The notes beneath the pieces are model-generated. The model had not been told where the DNA came from. It saw only the letters and a list, made by a program, of their open reading frames with translations, and searched no databases. The position numbers and the translations under genes are program-made. This document shows, one piece after another, positions 9,511 through 19,100 of a stretch of DNA of 64,000 nt (its first letter is position 1; each line of letters opens with the position of its first letter). The stretch comes from Chitinophagaceae bacterium (GTDB taxonomy: Bacteria > Bacteroidota > Bacteroidia > Chitinophagales > Chitinophagaceae), in contig JADJLJ010000004.1 of the NCBI GenBank assembly GCA_016710165.1, positions 124,001-188,000 of the forward strand, given 5' to 3'.

Positions 9511-10177
9511 TTAATTTTTACCGGGGGCCCGGGCCCTTTGTTTTTTTTCGTGTTGTTTTTTTATCAGCCGCATCGTGAGCGGAACGAACAGCGGCAGGAA
9601 AGAAGAAATATAGGGGTTGATGAGATAAACAAATGCAAATATGGTGAACAGGGCAGGAACGACCACGGCCCTGAACGAATAATATTTTGCATCGGCATGG
9701 CTTAGCCCTTCCGATAATTTATTTTCCGGGTTGCCGATGTACCGCCACATGAACAGGTTGAACAAGCCCAGCAGGATGATATTGGCCGTATAAAAGATCA
9801 CCGGGGTAAAAACATGCTTCATGATGTATTCGCTGTAAAAAAGCGGTGCTGAAAGGCATCAGGGCAACTGCAAACAGGAAAAGCAGGTTCAGCCATAATA
9901 ATTTCGGGGTATAATTCACTACATAGCCAAACAAACGGTGGTGAACGGTCCAGTAAATACCGATGAACATGAAACTGATGATGAAGCCGACGAATTGGGG
10001 GATCATATGTGCCAGCGCTTTCAGCAGTTTCCCTTCCGTGAGTTCGGCCCTTTCGATCTCCGGCACCTTAAGTTCGATCACCAGCAGTGTAATGGCAATG
10101 GCAAATACCGCATCACTGAAAAGGATCATCCGTTCCAGCTGGAATTCTTTTTTGAGTTCGTTGTGGAGGGGGTTCAT
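9511..10177 (-). pseudogene. TMEM175-family potassium channel, interrupted by a +1 frameshift
   Basis: Two overlapping minus-strand frames together make one protein of about 220 residues. The first part (from 10177) contains RMILFSDAVFAIAITLLVIE, the FSDxxxAIAITLLV signature of TMEM175/DUF1211 channels. It also has DUF1211-like helices up to ALMPFSTAF. The second frame continues with SEYIMKHVFTPVIFYTANI and the last helices, ending at 9511. The frame changes at about 9832-9843, where the minus strand reads six Ts followed by ACAGCG; one extra base accounts for it. The family conducts K+ across the membrane. The lesion may be real decay or a homopolymer sequencing error. Neighbours on both sides are within 20 bp. 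Confidence 0.8.
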
Positions 10178-10193
10178 AAAACAGCAGTTATGG

Positions 10194-11716
10194 TCAGTTT
10201 ACTTTTTTGAACTCGTAGGGATTGTATTCAATGAAGTCGGCCACCTTAACGGTCACCGCCATCACTTTCCCGTTCTCCACGGCAAAGGGGAAAATGGCTT
10301 TGCTGAATTCAGGGTCACTGAACGTGGCATAGAACCGGTTGCCGCCCAATGATTCCAGTTTTGCATACATGTTTGGGTGGTGACTGAATTTCATTTTCAG
10401 CTCAGCGCCTTCCTGAACCACGCTCATATTGCCATACACTTCATTGGTATAATTGCCGCAATAGTCTTTTACCGCCAGGGATGGCTTTAGTTGCAGGGCA
10501 ACGGAGTCCTGCATCTTTTTATCCTTCTTTTCATCTTCCTTTTTTTGCTGGTTGTGAAAACCAAGATAGAATTTACTGTAGTTTCGGTAGGGCTTGCCTA
10601 AGTAAGCATCGGCGATCTCCCATTTCAGCGCTTCGTAGAAACTGTTCTGATCGGTATTGGTAAAGACCAGGATGCCCAGTTTTTCTTCCGGCAGCAGGGT
10701 AACGCTGGTAACAAAACCATTTACGCCGCCGGTGTGTGATACCACTTTCTTACCGCAGTATTCTTCCAGCATCCATCCCAGGCCGTACAGGCTGAAGTGA
10801 CCGGTATTGAATTGTTTGCCGCCATTGCCCAGGATAGAATGCGGGAACCAGGTTTGTGCAATGGCAGCGGGTGTTATTACCTGCTTGCCATCATATTTTC
10901 CGCCATTCAATTGCGCCATCACCCAATGGCTCATATCGCTCACGGATGAACCAATGCTGCCGGCAGCCGCCAGGTTATCAATGCTGCAGAAGGGGATCTT
11001 TACGAGCTTTCCTTCGGCCATGGTGTGTGCGCTGCATTTGTTGGGGCGCCCGGAAAATCTTTGCTTAATGCCAGGGAGCTTGTCATGCCAAGCGGCGTGA
11101 ATATTTTTTCTTTCAGGTATTCTTCCCACTGCAATCCCGATGCACGGGGTATCACTTCGCCGGCTGCAACAAAGGCGGCATTGGTATAGCCCCATTTTGT
11201 ACGGAAAGGATAAGGCGCTTTGATATGGCTCATCTTTTCTATCACGGCTGCCCGGGAGAGGTTGCTGGTCCAGTAAGTAAAATCTCCCTGGAAGGTTTGA
11301 AAGCCGATGCGGTGACAAAGCAGGTCTCTTACAATGGCCTGTTCACCTGCTGCTTTATTGTCCAGTTTGAATTGCGGGATCCATTTGGTCACTTTATCAT
11401 CAAGCGATATTTTCTTTTCTGCATCCAGCATGGCCAGGGCGGTTGCTGTAAAAGCTTTGGTGTTGCTGCCGATCATGAACAACGTGTTCTCATCCACCTT
11501 GTCTGTTCCGTTCAGTTCCTTCACACCGTAGCCTTTCATCAACACCACTTTCCCGTTCTTTACAATGCATACTGCTGCGCCGGGGATCTGCCAGCCTGTA
11601 AGGGCATTGTTCACATAACCATCCAGGCTGTCTTTTACAAAAGAAGGGATGCTGTCGTTTTGACCAAGAACATGCAGGGAAAGAAACAGGAAGGAAACCA
11701 AAAGGAGTCTTTTCAT
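10194..11716 (-). pseudogene. Serine hydrolase (beta-lactamase class C/PBP-like), frameshifted
   Basis: From the ATG at 11716 there is a signal peptide (MKRLLLVSFLFLSLHVLGQ), then the SxxK nucleophile motif in IGSNTKAF near residue 83 and the YxN motif in WGYTNAAF. The frame breaks near 11021-11030 inside a (CA)n run (GCGCACACACC on the coding strand). A 2-base gain explains it, because the expected NAAHTMAEGK continues in the other frame. The downstream part has the HTGG motif (VSHTGGVNGF) and a C-terminal DUF3471-like lipocalin-type domain to residue ~505. The family hydrolyses peptides or esters in the periplasm. The first 35 bases of the gene belong to a 128-bp repeat that flanks the adjacent REP island. 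Confidence 0.85.
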
Positions 11717-11809
11717 ATCAGCGTTTTGAACAGGAAAAGTACTTCTCTTTTTTTAATTTCCTGCCTGCCCCGGGATTTTCGGGGCATCCAGCTTTAACAG
11801 TTCAAGTTT
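11682..11809. repeat. 128-bp perfect direct repeat, left copy
   Basis: This is identical base for base to 12787-12914 (offset 1105). It covers the first 35 bases of the serine hydrolase gene, the 36-bp spacer and what was the last 57 bases of the gene at 12858-13628. It therefore marks the left edge of the inserted REP/RAYT island. Confidence 0.95.
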
Positions 11810-11810
11810 T

Positions 11811-11847
11811 GAACGCCGTGGCGTGGTCTATGACCAGCCACCAAAGA
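11811..11847 (-). repeat. REP hairpin a
   Basis: The core GGCGTGGTCTATGACCAGCC (11820-11839) folds into a hairpin with loop TAT. It is the reverse complement, with one loop change, of the REPs at 11948 and 12753. An identical copy including flanks sits at 12051-12087. Confidence 0.85.
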
Positions 11848-11873
11848 AAGAACTGTCAACTTGCGTCTTTTTG

Positions 11874-11947
11874 CGCCGGATTTTATTATGGGCCAGGGAT
11901 AATATTGTGATGTTGATGCATTATTCAGGTAATCAGAGAGGCTTACT
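11874..11947 (+). pseudogene. Relic of a RAYT 3' end
   Basis: This stretch aligns with the last ~65 bases of the RAYT gene and its downstream flank (12674-12752). Shared words include gccggattttattat and the segment cattattcaggtaat just before the stop. The reading frame is decayed and no upstream RAYT sequence remains, so this is an internal deletion derivative of a second RAYT unit. Confidence 0.7.
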
Positions 11948-11978
11948 GGTTCCAGCTGGTCAAAGACCACGCCGGGGC
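11948..11978 (+). repeat. REP hairpin b
   Basis: CAGCTGGTCAAAGACCACG with GC-rich flanks forms a hairpin with loop AAA. It is nearly identical to 12753-12783 and 5483-5513, and is preceded by the decayed RAYT tail exactly as copy d is preceded by the intact one. Confidence 0.85.
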
Positions 11979-12050
11979 TACCTGAAGGCAAAAGATTTTT
12001 CGCTTTGGTGGGTGTTCCCATGCTATCCGTATGCCAACTCCTAAACCCGT

Positions 12051-12087
12051 GAACGCCGTGGCGTGGTCTATGACCAGCCACCAAAGA
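12051..12087 (-). repeat. REP hairpin c
   Basis: This is identical to copy a over its core (12060-12079) and flanks up to ccaccaaagaaa. It marks the start of the complete RAYT unit. Confidence 0.85.
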
Positions 12088-12216
12088 AAATACTGTCGAT
12101 TGTGTCTCTTGGCCAGGTACCCGTTTAGGACATAGCGGTAAACCAATAAATATTTTTCACATTTCTTTCTGTGAAAAACACCGCTGACAGTTACCACAGT
12201 CCGTATATTTTTCGGA

Positions 12217-12741
12217 ATGGAATCATCTTACCCGGTGGAATGGCCCCAGTTTTATACTGCCAGCATTTACATGCGTAAAATGCTGCTTTCAGATAAGGAA
12301 CACAAAGAGATTATCGTAGACAGCCTGAAATTCATGGTTGCTGAAAAAAGAATCATTTTGTATGCATTCGTGATCATGGGTAATCACGTACACCTGATCT
12401 GGCAACCCATGTTTGGATGTAATCTGCCGGAGATACAGTCGTCTTTTATAAAATATACGGCAAAACAGTTGAAGCGATCAATGGAAACGAGCGATCATAA
12501 AATGCTTGATTCATTCCGGGTATATAAAGAAGATCGTGCCTATCAGATATGGAAACGCAGGCCACTGAGTATTGAACTCAGAACAACTGCTGCATTTGAC
12601 CAGAAACTAGACTATTTACATTACAACCCGGTAAGAGCAGGCTTATGCATGAACCCTGAATCTTATTATTACTCCTCCGCCGGATTTTATTATAGTGCCA
12701 AAGATAATTTTGGGATGTTGACCCATTATTCAGGTAATTAG
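12217..12741 (+). CDS. REP-associated tyrosine transposase (RAYT)
   Basis: This is a 174-residue Y1 HUH-type single-strand transposase related to IS200/IS605 TnpA. The HUH histidines are in GNHVHLIWQ near residue 60. A likely catalytic Tyr is in FIKYTAKQL near residue 89. The C-terminal DYLHYNPVRAGL is the conserved signature of this family. RAYTs bind and cut REP hairpins; here REP c lies about 130 bp upstream and REP d begins 12 bp after the stop, facing each other. The enzyme appears intact and is the only plus-strand gene in a minus-strand block, as expected for an insertion. Family knowledge suggests it is domesticated and mobilises REPs rather than itself, but the duplicated unit at 11811-11978 shows some local amplification. 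Confidence 0.9.
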   Translation: MESSYPVEWPQFYTASIYMRKMLLSDKEHKEIIVDSLKFMVAEKRIILYAFVIMGNHVHLIWQPMFGCNLPEIQSSFIKYTAKQLKRSMETSDHKMLDSFRVYKEDRAYQIWKRRPLSIELRTTAAFDQKLDYLHYNPVRAGLCMNPESYYYSSAGFYYSAKDNFGMLTHYSGN

Positions 12742-12752
12742 AGTGGCTTAGC

Positions 12753-12783
12753 GGTTCCGGCTGGTCAAAGACCACGCCGGGGC
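12753..12783 (+). repeat. REP hairpin d
   Basis: CCGGCTGGTCAAAGACCACG plus GCCGGGGC directly follows the RAYT gene. It pairs with REP c as an inverted flanking set. The right 128-bp repeat begins 4 bases later. Confidence 0.85.
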
Positions 12784-12786
12784 ATT

Positions 12787-12914
12787 AGAAACAGGAAGGA
12801 AACCAAAAGGAGTCTTTTCATATCAGCGTTTTGAACAGGAAAAGTACTTCTCTTTTTTTAATTTCCTGCCTGCCCCGGGATTTTCGGGGCATCCAGCTTT
12901 AACAGTTCAAGTTT
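12787..12914. repeat. 128-bp perfect direct repeat, right copy
   Basis: This is identical to 11682-11809. It contains the true last 57 bases of the gene at 12858-13628, and also an orphan copy of the serine hydrolase start that is truncated at the REP island. Confidence 0.95.
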
Positions 12915-13628
12915 GAATTTATACGAGGCGTTTAAAATGTACTTATTGAATGTTACTTCATCGGCCATGCTGGCAAATTCATACGTGGGCCTGTATCTCA
13001 GCATGAAACTGTCCAGTTGATCCGCCTCCAGCCGGGTTATCCTTTTTACAAAGGTCTTATTGAAACGGTAGTCAACAAATTTTTCCTGCTCCTGCTGCTC
13101 CAGTCTTGCCCGGAAAGCTTTAAGCCGTTTGTTCCTCCGGAAGCGGAACATGTTGATGATCTCGTTCACATCGGCGCCCACAGCGCCATCGGGCGATATG
13201 CTGGTCTTGATGGTCGGCTTATGAAAATCATAATATTCGGCATAGGCCTGCCGGTTCTCCATCGAATCCTGCCGGTATGATTTGGCGATGACCACTACCT
13301 CCTTTAATGTGTTGTACCGGCTTTTCACGTGAACCCGCAGGGAGATGTCGAACTGGGAAAGGTCGGCAATATCCTTTACAGCAAATTTCTGGGTGGGCTT
13401 TTCATGGTAGATGAACGTGAGGGAATCTTTTTCTGAGACGGTGATCCGGTAACGTCCCATCGAATCGGTGCTGCTGTATCTTCCCCCCGTACTCTCCACC
13501 CGCACCTGCTCCACGTAATTTCGTTTGGAGGAATCAAACACCGTTCCGCTTACGGTCAGTTGTGCGTTGGAGAATTGAGCAACGCCGGCAAAAAATACCA
13601 ACAGGGTTATTTTTAGTAATGACCGCAA
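12858..13628 (-). CDS. Secreted protein with carboxypeptidase-regulatory-like domain
   Basis: This is a 256-residue protein. The start is taken as a TTG at 13628 because it gives a good signal peptide (MRSLLKITLLVFFAGVAQFSNAQ) and no ATG is available nearby. Residues ~25-110 form a CarboxypepD_reg-like beta-sandwich (VSGTVFDSSKRNYVEQVRVES...DSMGRYRI), as seen at the N-terminus of TonB-dependent receptors and in many Bacteroidota envelope proteins. The remainder is helical and charged, without known motifs. The C-terminus (KIPGQAGN) is encoded inside the 128-bp repeat and a palindromic ccccgggattttcgggg element, so it may be a recent extension. The function is unknown; the predicted location is the envelope. 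Confidence 0.75.
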   Translation of the reverse strand: MRSLLKITLLVFFAGVAQFSNAQLTVSGTVFDSSKRNYVEQVRVESTGGRYSSTDSMGRYRITVSEKDSLTFIYHEKPTQKFAVKDIADLSQFDISLRVHVKSRYNTLKEVVVIAKSYRQDSMENRQAYAEYYDFHKPTIKTSISPDGAVGADVNEIINMFRFRRNKRLKAFRARLEQQEQEKFVDYRFNKTFVKRITRLEADQLDSFMLRYRPTYEFASMADEVTFNKYILNASYKFKLELLKLDAPKIPGQAGN

Positions 13629-13664
13629 AAGGATTCAGGTTGATTGGTAAAAGTAAAAATACCT

Positions 13665-13680
13665 GTTTAAAGCAAATTTA
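13665..13680 (-). promoter_or_regulatory. -7 promoter element for the carboxypeptidase-regulatory-like gene
   Basis: On the minus strand TAAATTTG (13673-13680) matches TAnnTTTG and lies about 45 bases upstream of the TTG start. No clear -33 TTG is visible, so support is partial. Confidence 0.35.
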
Positions 13681-13692
13681 CGGGGGACAGTT

Positions 13693-14559
13693 TTAACTGC
13701 GATTTTGCTTTTGCATCAATGACCCGATCACCCCGGGATAGTGAGCATGTTCGAGTTCATGGATCTTCTGCGCAAGCGATCCGGGCGTATCATTCTCCTC
13801 CACGCTGCAGGTGGCCTGGAAGATTATCTCACCGTGGTCGTACAGTTCATCCACGTAATGAATGCTGATGCCACTTTCTTTTTCCCCGGAAGCAATAACG
13901 GCTTCATGCACATGGGCGCCGTACATTCCCTTGCCGCCGTATTTGGGAAGCAGGGCCGGGTGAATGTTGATGATCTTCTTTGGATAAGCCGCTATTAAGG
14001 AAGCAGGGAGCTTCCATAAAAACCCGGCCAGCACAATGAAACCGATGTGGTGCTTTTGCAGTACGGGTAAATAATGATCGCCGTTGAAAAACCGTTCCTT
14101 TTCTATGAGCAATGTGGGAATATTGTTTTTGGAAGCGATCGTTAGAACGCCTGCCGTGGGTTTATTGCAAACGATCAACGCAATTTTTACAGTGGAGGAG
14201 CCGGAGAAATGATCTATGATCTGCCGGGCATTGCTTCCGGCGCCGCTGGCAAAAATGGCAATGTGGATGGTGCTGCCTGTCTTTTTACCGCTGATCTTGT
14301 TCCATATTTTAAAGATGTATTTCTTAAAGAAAGCAAACTGCCCGAACGGGATACTTATCAGTAAAACACAAAGGGGCCAGAGCAGGGTTATGAGCAGGAT
14401 ATACAGTATGAACCAGGTGATGCCTTTTTCCAGGCCGGTCAGCAAAAGCAGTTTGCGCCCCGCCCATCCGCAGAGGCTTCCACCCAGTGCAAAAGTGCTT
14501 ATTATTAGCGCCAGGTTGAGGCCATTGACCCCCCAACGTGTTTTCAATTTCTGAAACAT
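13693..14559 (-). CDS. purN: Phosphoribosylglycinamide formyltransferase with N-terminal membrane domain
   Basis: Starting at the ATG at 14559 gives 288 residues; the frame is open 29 codons further but that part is Cys/Phe-rich and unlikely. Residues 1-85 form a DUF6787-like domain (KLKTRWGVNGLNLALIIST...) with two or three membrane segments and the motif LLISIPFGQFAFFKKYI. From about residue 98 the sequence is a full PurN: IAIFASGAGSNA for substrate binding, INIHPALLPKYGG with the catalytic Asn/His pair and VDELYDHGEII with the catalytic Asp. PurN transfers formyl from 10-formyl-THF to GAR in purine synthesis. Fusion to a membrane domain is unusual. No stop or start signal between the two halves was seen, so the fusion appears real here. 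Confidence 0.88.
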   Translation of the reverse strand: MFQKLKTRWGVNGLNLALIISTFALGGSLCGWAGRKLLLLTGLEKGITWFILYILLITLLWPLCVLLISIPFGQFAFFKKYIFKIWNKISGKKTGSTIHIAIFASGAGSNARQIIDHFSGSSTVKIALIVCNKPTAGVLTIASKNNIPTLLIEKERFFNGDHYLPVLQKHHIGFIVLAGFLWKLPASLIAAYPKKIINIHPALLPKYGGKGMYGAHVHEAVIASGEKESGISIHYVDELYDHGEIIFQATCSVEENDTPGSLAQKIHELEHAHYPGVIGSLMQKQNRS

Positions 14560-14666
14560 GGCGCAAAAGTGTATCAAAAATTTGTGAATCGGCACCGAAA
14601 AACGAAAAAAATAAGCATTTAAAAAGGCTTTACAAACACATGACAATTACGCTTCAGTCGTAGGCA

Positions 14667-14690
14667 CAACCGGCTGAAAACCACGCTGGA
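14667..14690 (+). repeat. Degenerate REP element
   Basis: The segment caaccggctgaaaaccacgctgg has the order of the RAYT-family REPs, but the TGGTC arm has decayed to TG. It lies just upstream of the act promoter. Confidence 0.45.
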
Positions 14691-14715
14691 TAAGGGAAAA
14701 AAAATTTTAACATTG

Positions 14716-14748
14716 TTGATATATTGTCAGTATCCTGCCTTATTTTTG
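14716..14748 (+). promoter_or_regulatory. Promoter of the act-cox respiratory operon
   Basis: TTG at 14716-14718 and a perfect TAnnTTTG (TATTTTTG, 14741-14748) are spaced by 22 bases. This places the transcription start near 14755, about 40 bases upstream of the actA ATG. No other strong promoter is visible before the terminator at 29632. Confidence 0.55.
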
Positions 14749-14792
14749 CAGCCGAACCAGGATATTTTTCCACATTAGCCCCGAATAACTGT

Positions 14793-16073
14793 ATGAGTCG
14801 CTATAGAAAAATCTTTAACAGGGTACTGCCCGCTCTTTTTTTAACTGTTTTCCTTTCTATTAATATCAATTCCTACGCTGCCGATGGCGAAGCGCTTTTC
14901 AAAGCGAATTGCGCTGCCTGCCATAAGCCCGACAAAGACTTTACCGGTCCGGCTCTTAAGGGATGGAAGGACAGGGTTCCTGCCGGTGACTGGATTTATA
15001 AGTGGATAGAGAATTCAACTTCTTTAAGAGAAACAGATGCTTATGCAAAGGATCTTTGGAATAAGTGGGGAAAAGCACAAATGACGGCATTTGGCAACCA
15101 ACTTAAGAAAGAGGATGTGGATGCGATCATGAAATACGTGGACGACTGGGCCCCACCAACAGCGCCAACTACGGGGCCAGCCAGCGCACCCGCTACCGAC
15201 GATTCGCTGCTTTTCGGGATACTCACCCTCGTACTGGCCCTCATTGCCTTTATATTATTACAGGTAAACAGCAACCTGCGCAAGCTTTCTGATGAAAAAG
15301 AAGGGGTACTGCGTACCGAACCTGTTCCTTTCTATAAGAACAAGACCTACCTGATGTCGGGCATCCTGCTGCTGTTTTTGGTGGGTGGATACTATACGAT
15401 CAATGGTGCCATCGGCCTGGGCCGCCAGCATAATTACCAGCCGGAACAACCCATCTTCTATTCACATAAAGTACACGCCGGCACCAACCAGATCAGTTGC
15501 TTATACTGTCACGGCGGGGCGCAGGACAGCAAGCAGGCCAGCATTCCATCCGTGAATGTTTGTATGAACTGCCATAAATCGATCAGTAAGTATGAAGGCC
15601 CGGATGTATTGGTAAGGGAGAATGGAACCGCGGTTGACGGTACTGCTGAAATTCAGAAACTGTATGCATACGCCGGTTGGAACCCGGCCACAAAGACCTA
15701 CAATCCCGATAAAAACGGCGACGGCATGCCCGATGGGTCAAAAACGATCGAATGGGTGAAGGTTCATAACCTGCCCGACCATGTTTATTTCAATCACAGC
15801 CAGCACATAAAAGTGGGCAAACAGCAATGCCAGACCTGCCATGGTAACATCCAGGAAATGCCGGAAGTTTACCAGTTCACGAACCTGAGCATGGGCTGGT
15901 GTATCAATTGCCACCGGGAAACCAAGGTTGACTTCTACGATAAGGAGAATGCTTCCGGCAATAAGTTTTACAGCATTTACGAGAAATTCCACAAAGACCT
16001 GAAAAGCCATAAGATGGACAGCGTGACCGTGGAAAATATCGGTGGAACAGAGTGCCAGAAATGTCACTATTAA
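14793..16073 (+). CDS. actA: Alternative complex III subunit ActA, hexaheme cytochrome c
   Basis: The start at 14793 yields 426 residues with a signal peptide (MSRYRKIFNRVLPALFLTV). The N-terminal domain is a monoheme cytochrome c (CAACH near residue 40). After a TAPTTGPASAPAT linker come one membrane segment (~residues 133-150) and another near 190-210. The C-terminal domain then has five more CxxCH motifs: CLYCH ~235, CMNCH ~258, CQTCH ~346, CINCH ~370 and CQKCH ~421. The pentaheme part is standard ActA. The extra N-terminal heme domain is the Bacteroidota fusion form. ActA accepts electrons in the quinol:electron-acceptor oxidoreductase that replaces the bc1 complex. It is the first gene of the operon, followed 84 bp later by actB. 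Confidence 0.93.
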   Translation: MSRYRKIFNRVLPALFLTVFLSININSYAADGEALFKANCAACHKPDKDFTGPALKGWKDRVPAGDWIYKWIENSTSLRETDAYAKDLWNKWGKAQMTAFGNQLKKEDVDAIMKYVDDWAPPTAPTTGPASAPATDDSLLFGILTLVLALIAFILLQVNSNLRKLSDEKEGVLRTEPVPFYKNKTYLMSGILLLFLVGGYYTINGAIGLGRQHNYQPEQPIFYSHKVHAGTNQISCLYCHGGAQDSKQASIPSVNVCMNCHKSISKYEGPDVLVRENGTAVDGTAEIQKLYAYAGWNPATKTYNPDKNGDGMPDGSKTIEWVKVHNLPDHVYFNHSQHIKVGKQQCQTCHGNIQEMPEVYQFTNLSMGWCINCHRETKVDFYDKENASGNKFYSIYEKFHKDLKSHKMDSVTVENIGGTECQKCHY

Positions 16074-16091
16074 TCCAGGAACAGATTATTC

Positions 16092-16149
16092 GAAATTGTA
16101 TATAGAACAGGTTGTTGACCGCCAACCGTCAACTACTAACTGTCAACTG
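16092..16149. repeat. Intergenic oligomer array (GTTGAC/GTCAAC words)
   Basis: Between actA and actB are GTTGTTGACC, CCGTCAACTACT and CTGTCAACTG, giving short inverted words. It is comparable in style to the arrays at 28155 and 57731. Confidence 0.45.
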
Positions 16150-16157
16150 AATAAAAT

Positions 16158-19100
16158 ATGAGTAAGAAAAAATACTGGCAAAGTTTTGGAGAACTGAATC
16201 AAACAGCAAGTTTTCAGGAATCAACCAAAAATGAATTTAGAGAGGAACTGCCGCCATTGGCCGACCTTGATGAGAAAGGTATTTTAGATGCCAAAGCTCC
16301 CCGGAGGGATTTCCTTAAATATTTAGGCTTCAGCACAGCCGCCGCTGCCGTGGCTGCCAGTTGCGAAATGCCAGTGCGCAAAGCGGTGCCTTATTTACAA
16401 AAGCCAGACAATATCATTCCCGGCGTTGCCAACTATTATGCTTCTACTTATGTAAATGGCGGCGATACCATTTCGGTTGTGGTTAAACAAAGAGACGGCC
16501 GTCCCATCAAGATCGAAGGAAACGAACTTTCCAGCATAACAAAAGGCGGAACCAACGCCCAGGCCCAGGCATCTGTGCTTGACCTGTATGACAATACCCG
16601 GCTGCGTTACCCCATGCAAAAGAACGGGAAAGGGTTCAAGGAAGTTCCCGGTTTTGATGCTTTTGACAAGATGGTTGGGGCAGAACTGGCGGGGATCAAC
16701 GGCAAGCCGGTTGTATTACTTACCTCCACGGTAAATTCACCTTCTACCTTAGAAATAATAAAAGAATTTTTAGCAAAATACCCGGGCAGCCGTCATGTAC
16801 AGTACGATGAAGTGAGTTACAGCGGCATGTTGCTGGCCAACGAGATCTGCTATGGCAAGAAAGCCATTCCTTCTTATCATTTTGAAAATGCGAAAGTGAT
16901 CGTTAGCCTGGGCGCCGATTTCCTGGGCACCTGGCTCAACCCGGTGGAATTCAGCAATCAATATGCACAGAACAGGAAAATAAGTGGTGAAAAGCCAACC
17001 CTCAGCAGGCATTTTCATTTTGAAAGCATGATGAGCATGACCGGCAGCAATGCAGACGACCGCTTTACACACAAGCCTTCTGAAACAGGCGCTGTTGCCC
17101 TGGCCCTGCTTTCACAACTCGGATTGAGCCTGGCTCCGCAAAATATCACGGATAAAAAACTGGCAAAGGGAATTGAAAAGGCAGCGGCAGCGCTGAATGC
17201 ACATAAAGGCGAGGCGCTGGTGGTTTGCGGCAGCAATGATGCCAACATACAAATGATCGTGAATGCCATCAATGAACAGATCGGCGCCAACGGAAAGACC
17301 ATTAACTGGGCCGTTACCACTAACTATAAGAATGGCATTGATGGAGATATGGCGCAACTGGTGAGCGACATGAACGCAGGCACGATCGGCGCCCTGCTGG
17401 TTCATGGTGTTAACCCGGCTTATTCTTATCCCAACAGCAAAAAATTCAAAGACGGATTAAGCAAGCTGGTAAGTGTTTCCTTCAACGGAACCATGGACGA
17501 AACAACAGAACTGTGCAAATACATCATCCCTTCACACCACTGGCTGGAAAGCTGGGGCGATGCTGAGCCGAAAACAGGTTACTACAGCATGATACAGCCT
17601 GTTATCAATCCGTTGTTCAAGACAAGAGCATTCCAGACTTCGCTGATCAGGTGGAGTTCGGCTGCAGGCAGCATGATCAATGACTACGAAACCTATTTCA
17701 AAACATACTGGAATGCCAAACTGGGCGGCCCGGATCTGTATAATAAGGCCTTGCAGGATGGTGTGGTAGAACCGGCAACCATGCCTGTGGGAACTGCGGC
17801 TTTCAATGCCGGAAGATTAAGTGATGCCGTAGCAGGTATTGGTGCCATCAAGACCGGTAAAACAGAAGTGGTGCTTTACCAGAAAGTATCAATAGGCAAT
17901 GGCACCCAGGCCAATAACCCCTGGTTGCAGGAACTGCCCGACCCGGTAAGTAAAGTAACCTGGGACAACTATGTGATGATGAGCCCGGCAATGGCCAAAT
18001 CATTATTGGGACTTGATGTGATGAACCAGGAAGGCGGAAACCAGAGCAACTACGAAGTGCACCCGGAAAAACCCGTGGTGAAAGTTACCGCTGAAAACGG
18101 CGCCGTGGTTGAATTGCCGGTGATCGTTCTTCCGGGGTTGAATAAAGATACCATTGCCATTGCAGTGGGTTACGGAAGGGAAAGTGCAAATAAGGAGGAG
18201 ACAGCGAACCATATCGGCCGGTCAGCAGCTGGCGCCGGAAAGAATGTGTATTCCATGGTGAATTTCAACGGCACCTTTCAATATTCATCCATGTGCCTGG
18301 TTGAAAAAACAGGAAGGACCTATCCGCTTGCGCAAACGCAGGTGCATGGTTTTACCGAAAGCCGCCCGGTCATTTTTGAAACCAATCTTACCAGCTACAT
18401 TGCTGATCCTGAAGCAGTACTTGAAGAAGTAAATGCAGAAAGAAAGATCCTGATGTATGCCGGCGGAACCGATTTTGTAAAAGACGCCACCATTTATCCC
18501 GATTTTGAAAAGCCGGGCATTAAATGGGGCATGAGCATAGACCTGAATACCTGTACCGGTTGCAGCGCCTGCGTGGTAGCCTGTACAGCCGAAAATAATG
18601 TGAGCGTGGTTGGCAAGATGCAGGTTCAGCGGGCACACGAAATGCACTGGCTGCGTATTGACCGGTATTTTACCGGTGACCTGGAAAACCCGGATGTGAT
18701 ATTCCAGCCCATGCTTTGCCAGCACTGCGATAATGCACCCTGCGAAAATGTTTGCCCGGTAGCAGCAACCAATCACAGCAGCGAAGGCCTGAATCAGATG
18801 ACCTATAACCGTTGTATCGGTACAAGGTATTGTGCCAACAACTGCCCATATAAAGTGCGCCGCTTCAACTGGCTGGATTATACCGGGGCCGACAGTTTCC
18901 CCGACAACCAGAACCCAATGGTGGGTACATATATGGATGAATCAGTACTGCAGATGAACGATGACCTGACCAGAATGGTGCTGAACCCGGATGTTACCGT
19001 TCGTTCACGTGGTGTGATCGAAAAATGTTCTTTCTGCGTTCAGCGTTTGCAGGAAACCAAACTGGAAGCCAAGAAACAACAGGACCCAACCCTGGTGCGT

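Larger units (their letters stand above)
11810..12786. mobile_element. REP/RAYT island (BIME-like) inserted between two operon genes
   Basis: The roughly 977-bp segment between the two 128-bp repeats holds four REP hairpins in alternating orientation, a decayed copy of the RAYT 3' end and one complete RAYT gene. The layout is REP(-), RAYT tail relic, REP(+), then REP(-), full RAYT, REP(+). It thus looks like two tandem units, the first an internal deletion derivative. It splits two minus-strand genes that, judging from the repeat, were once 36 bp apart. Confidence 0.85.

Noticed and set aside
11682..12914. Conventional insertion sequence with terminal inverted repeats
   Set aside because: The ends are a long direct repeat and internal REP hairpins. 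The only transposase is a RAYT, which does not use terminal inverted repeats.
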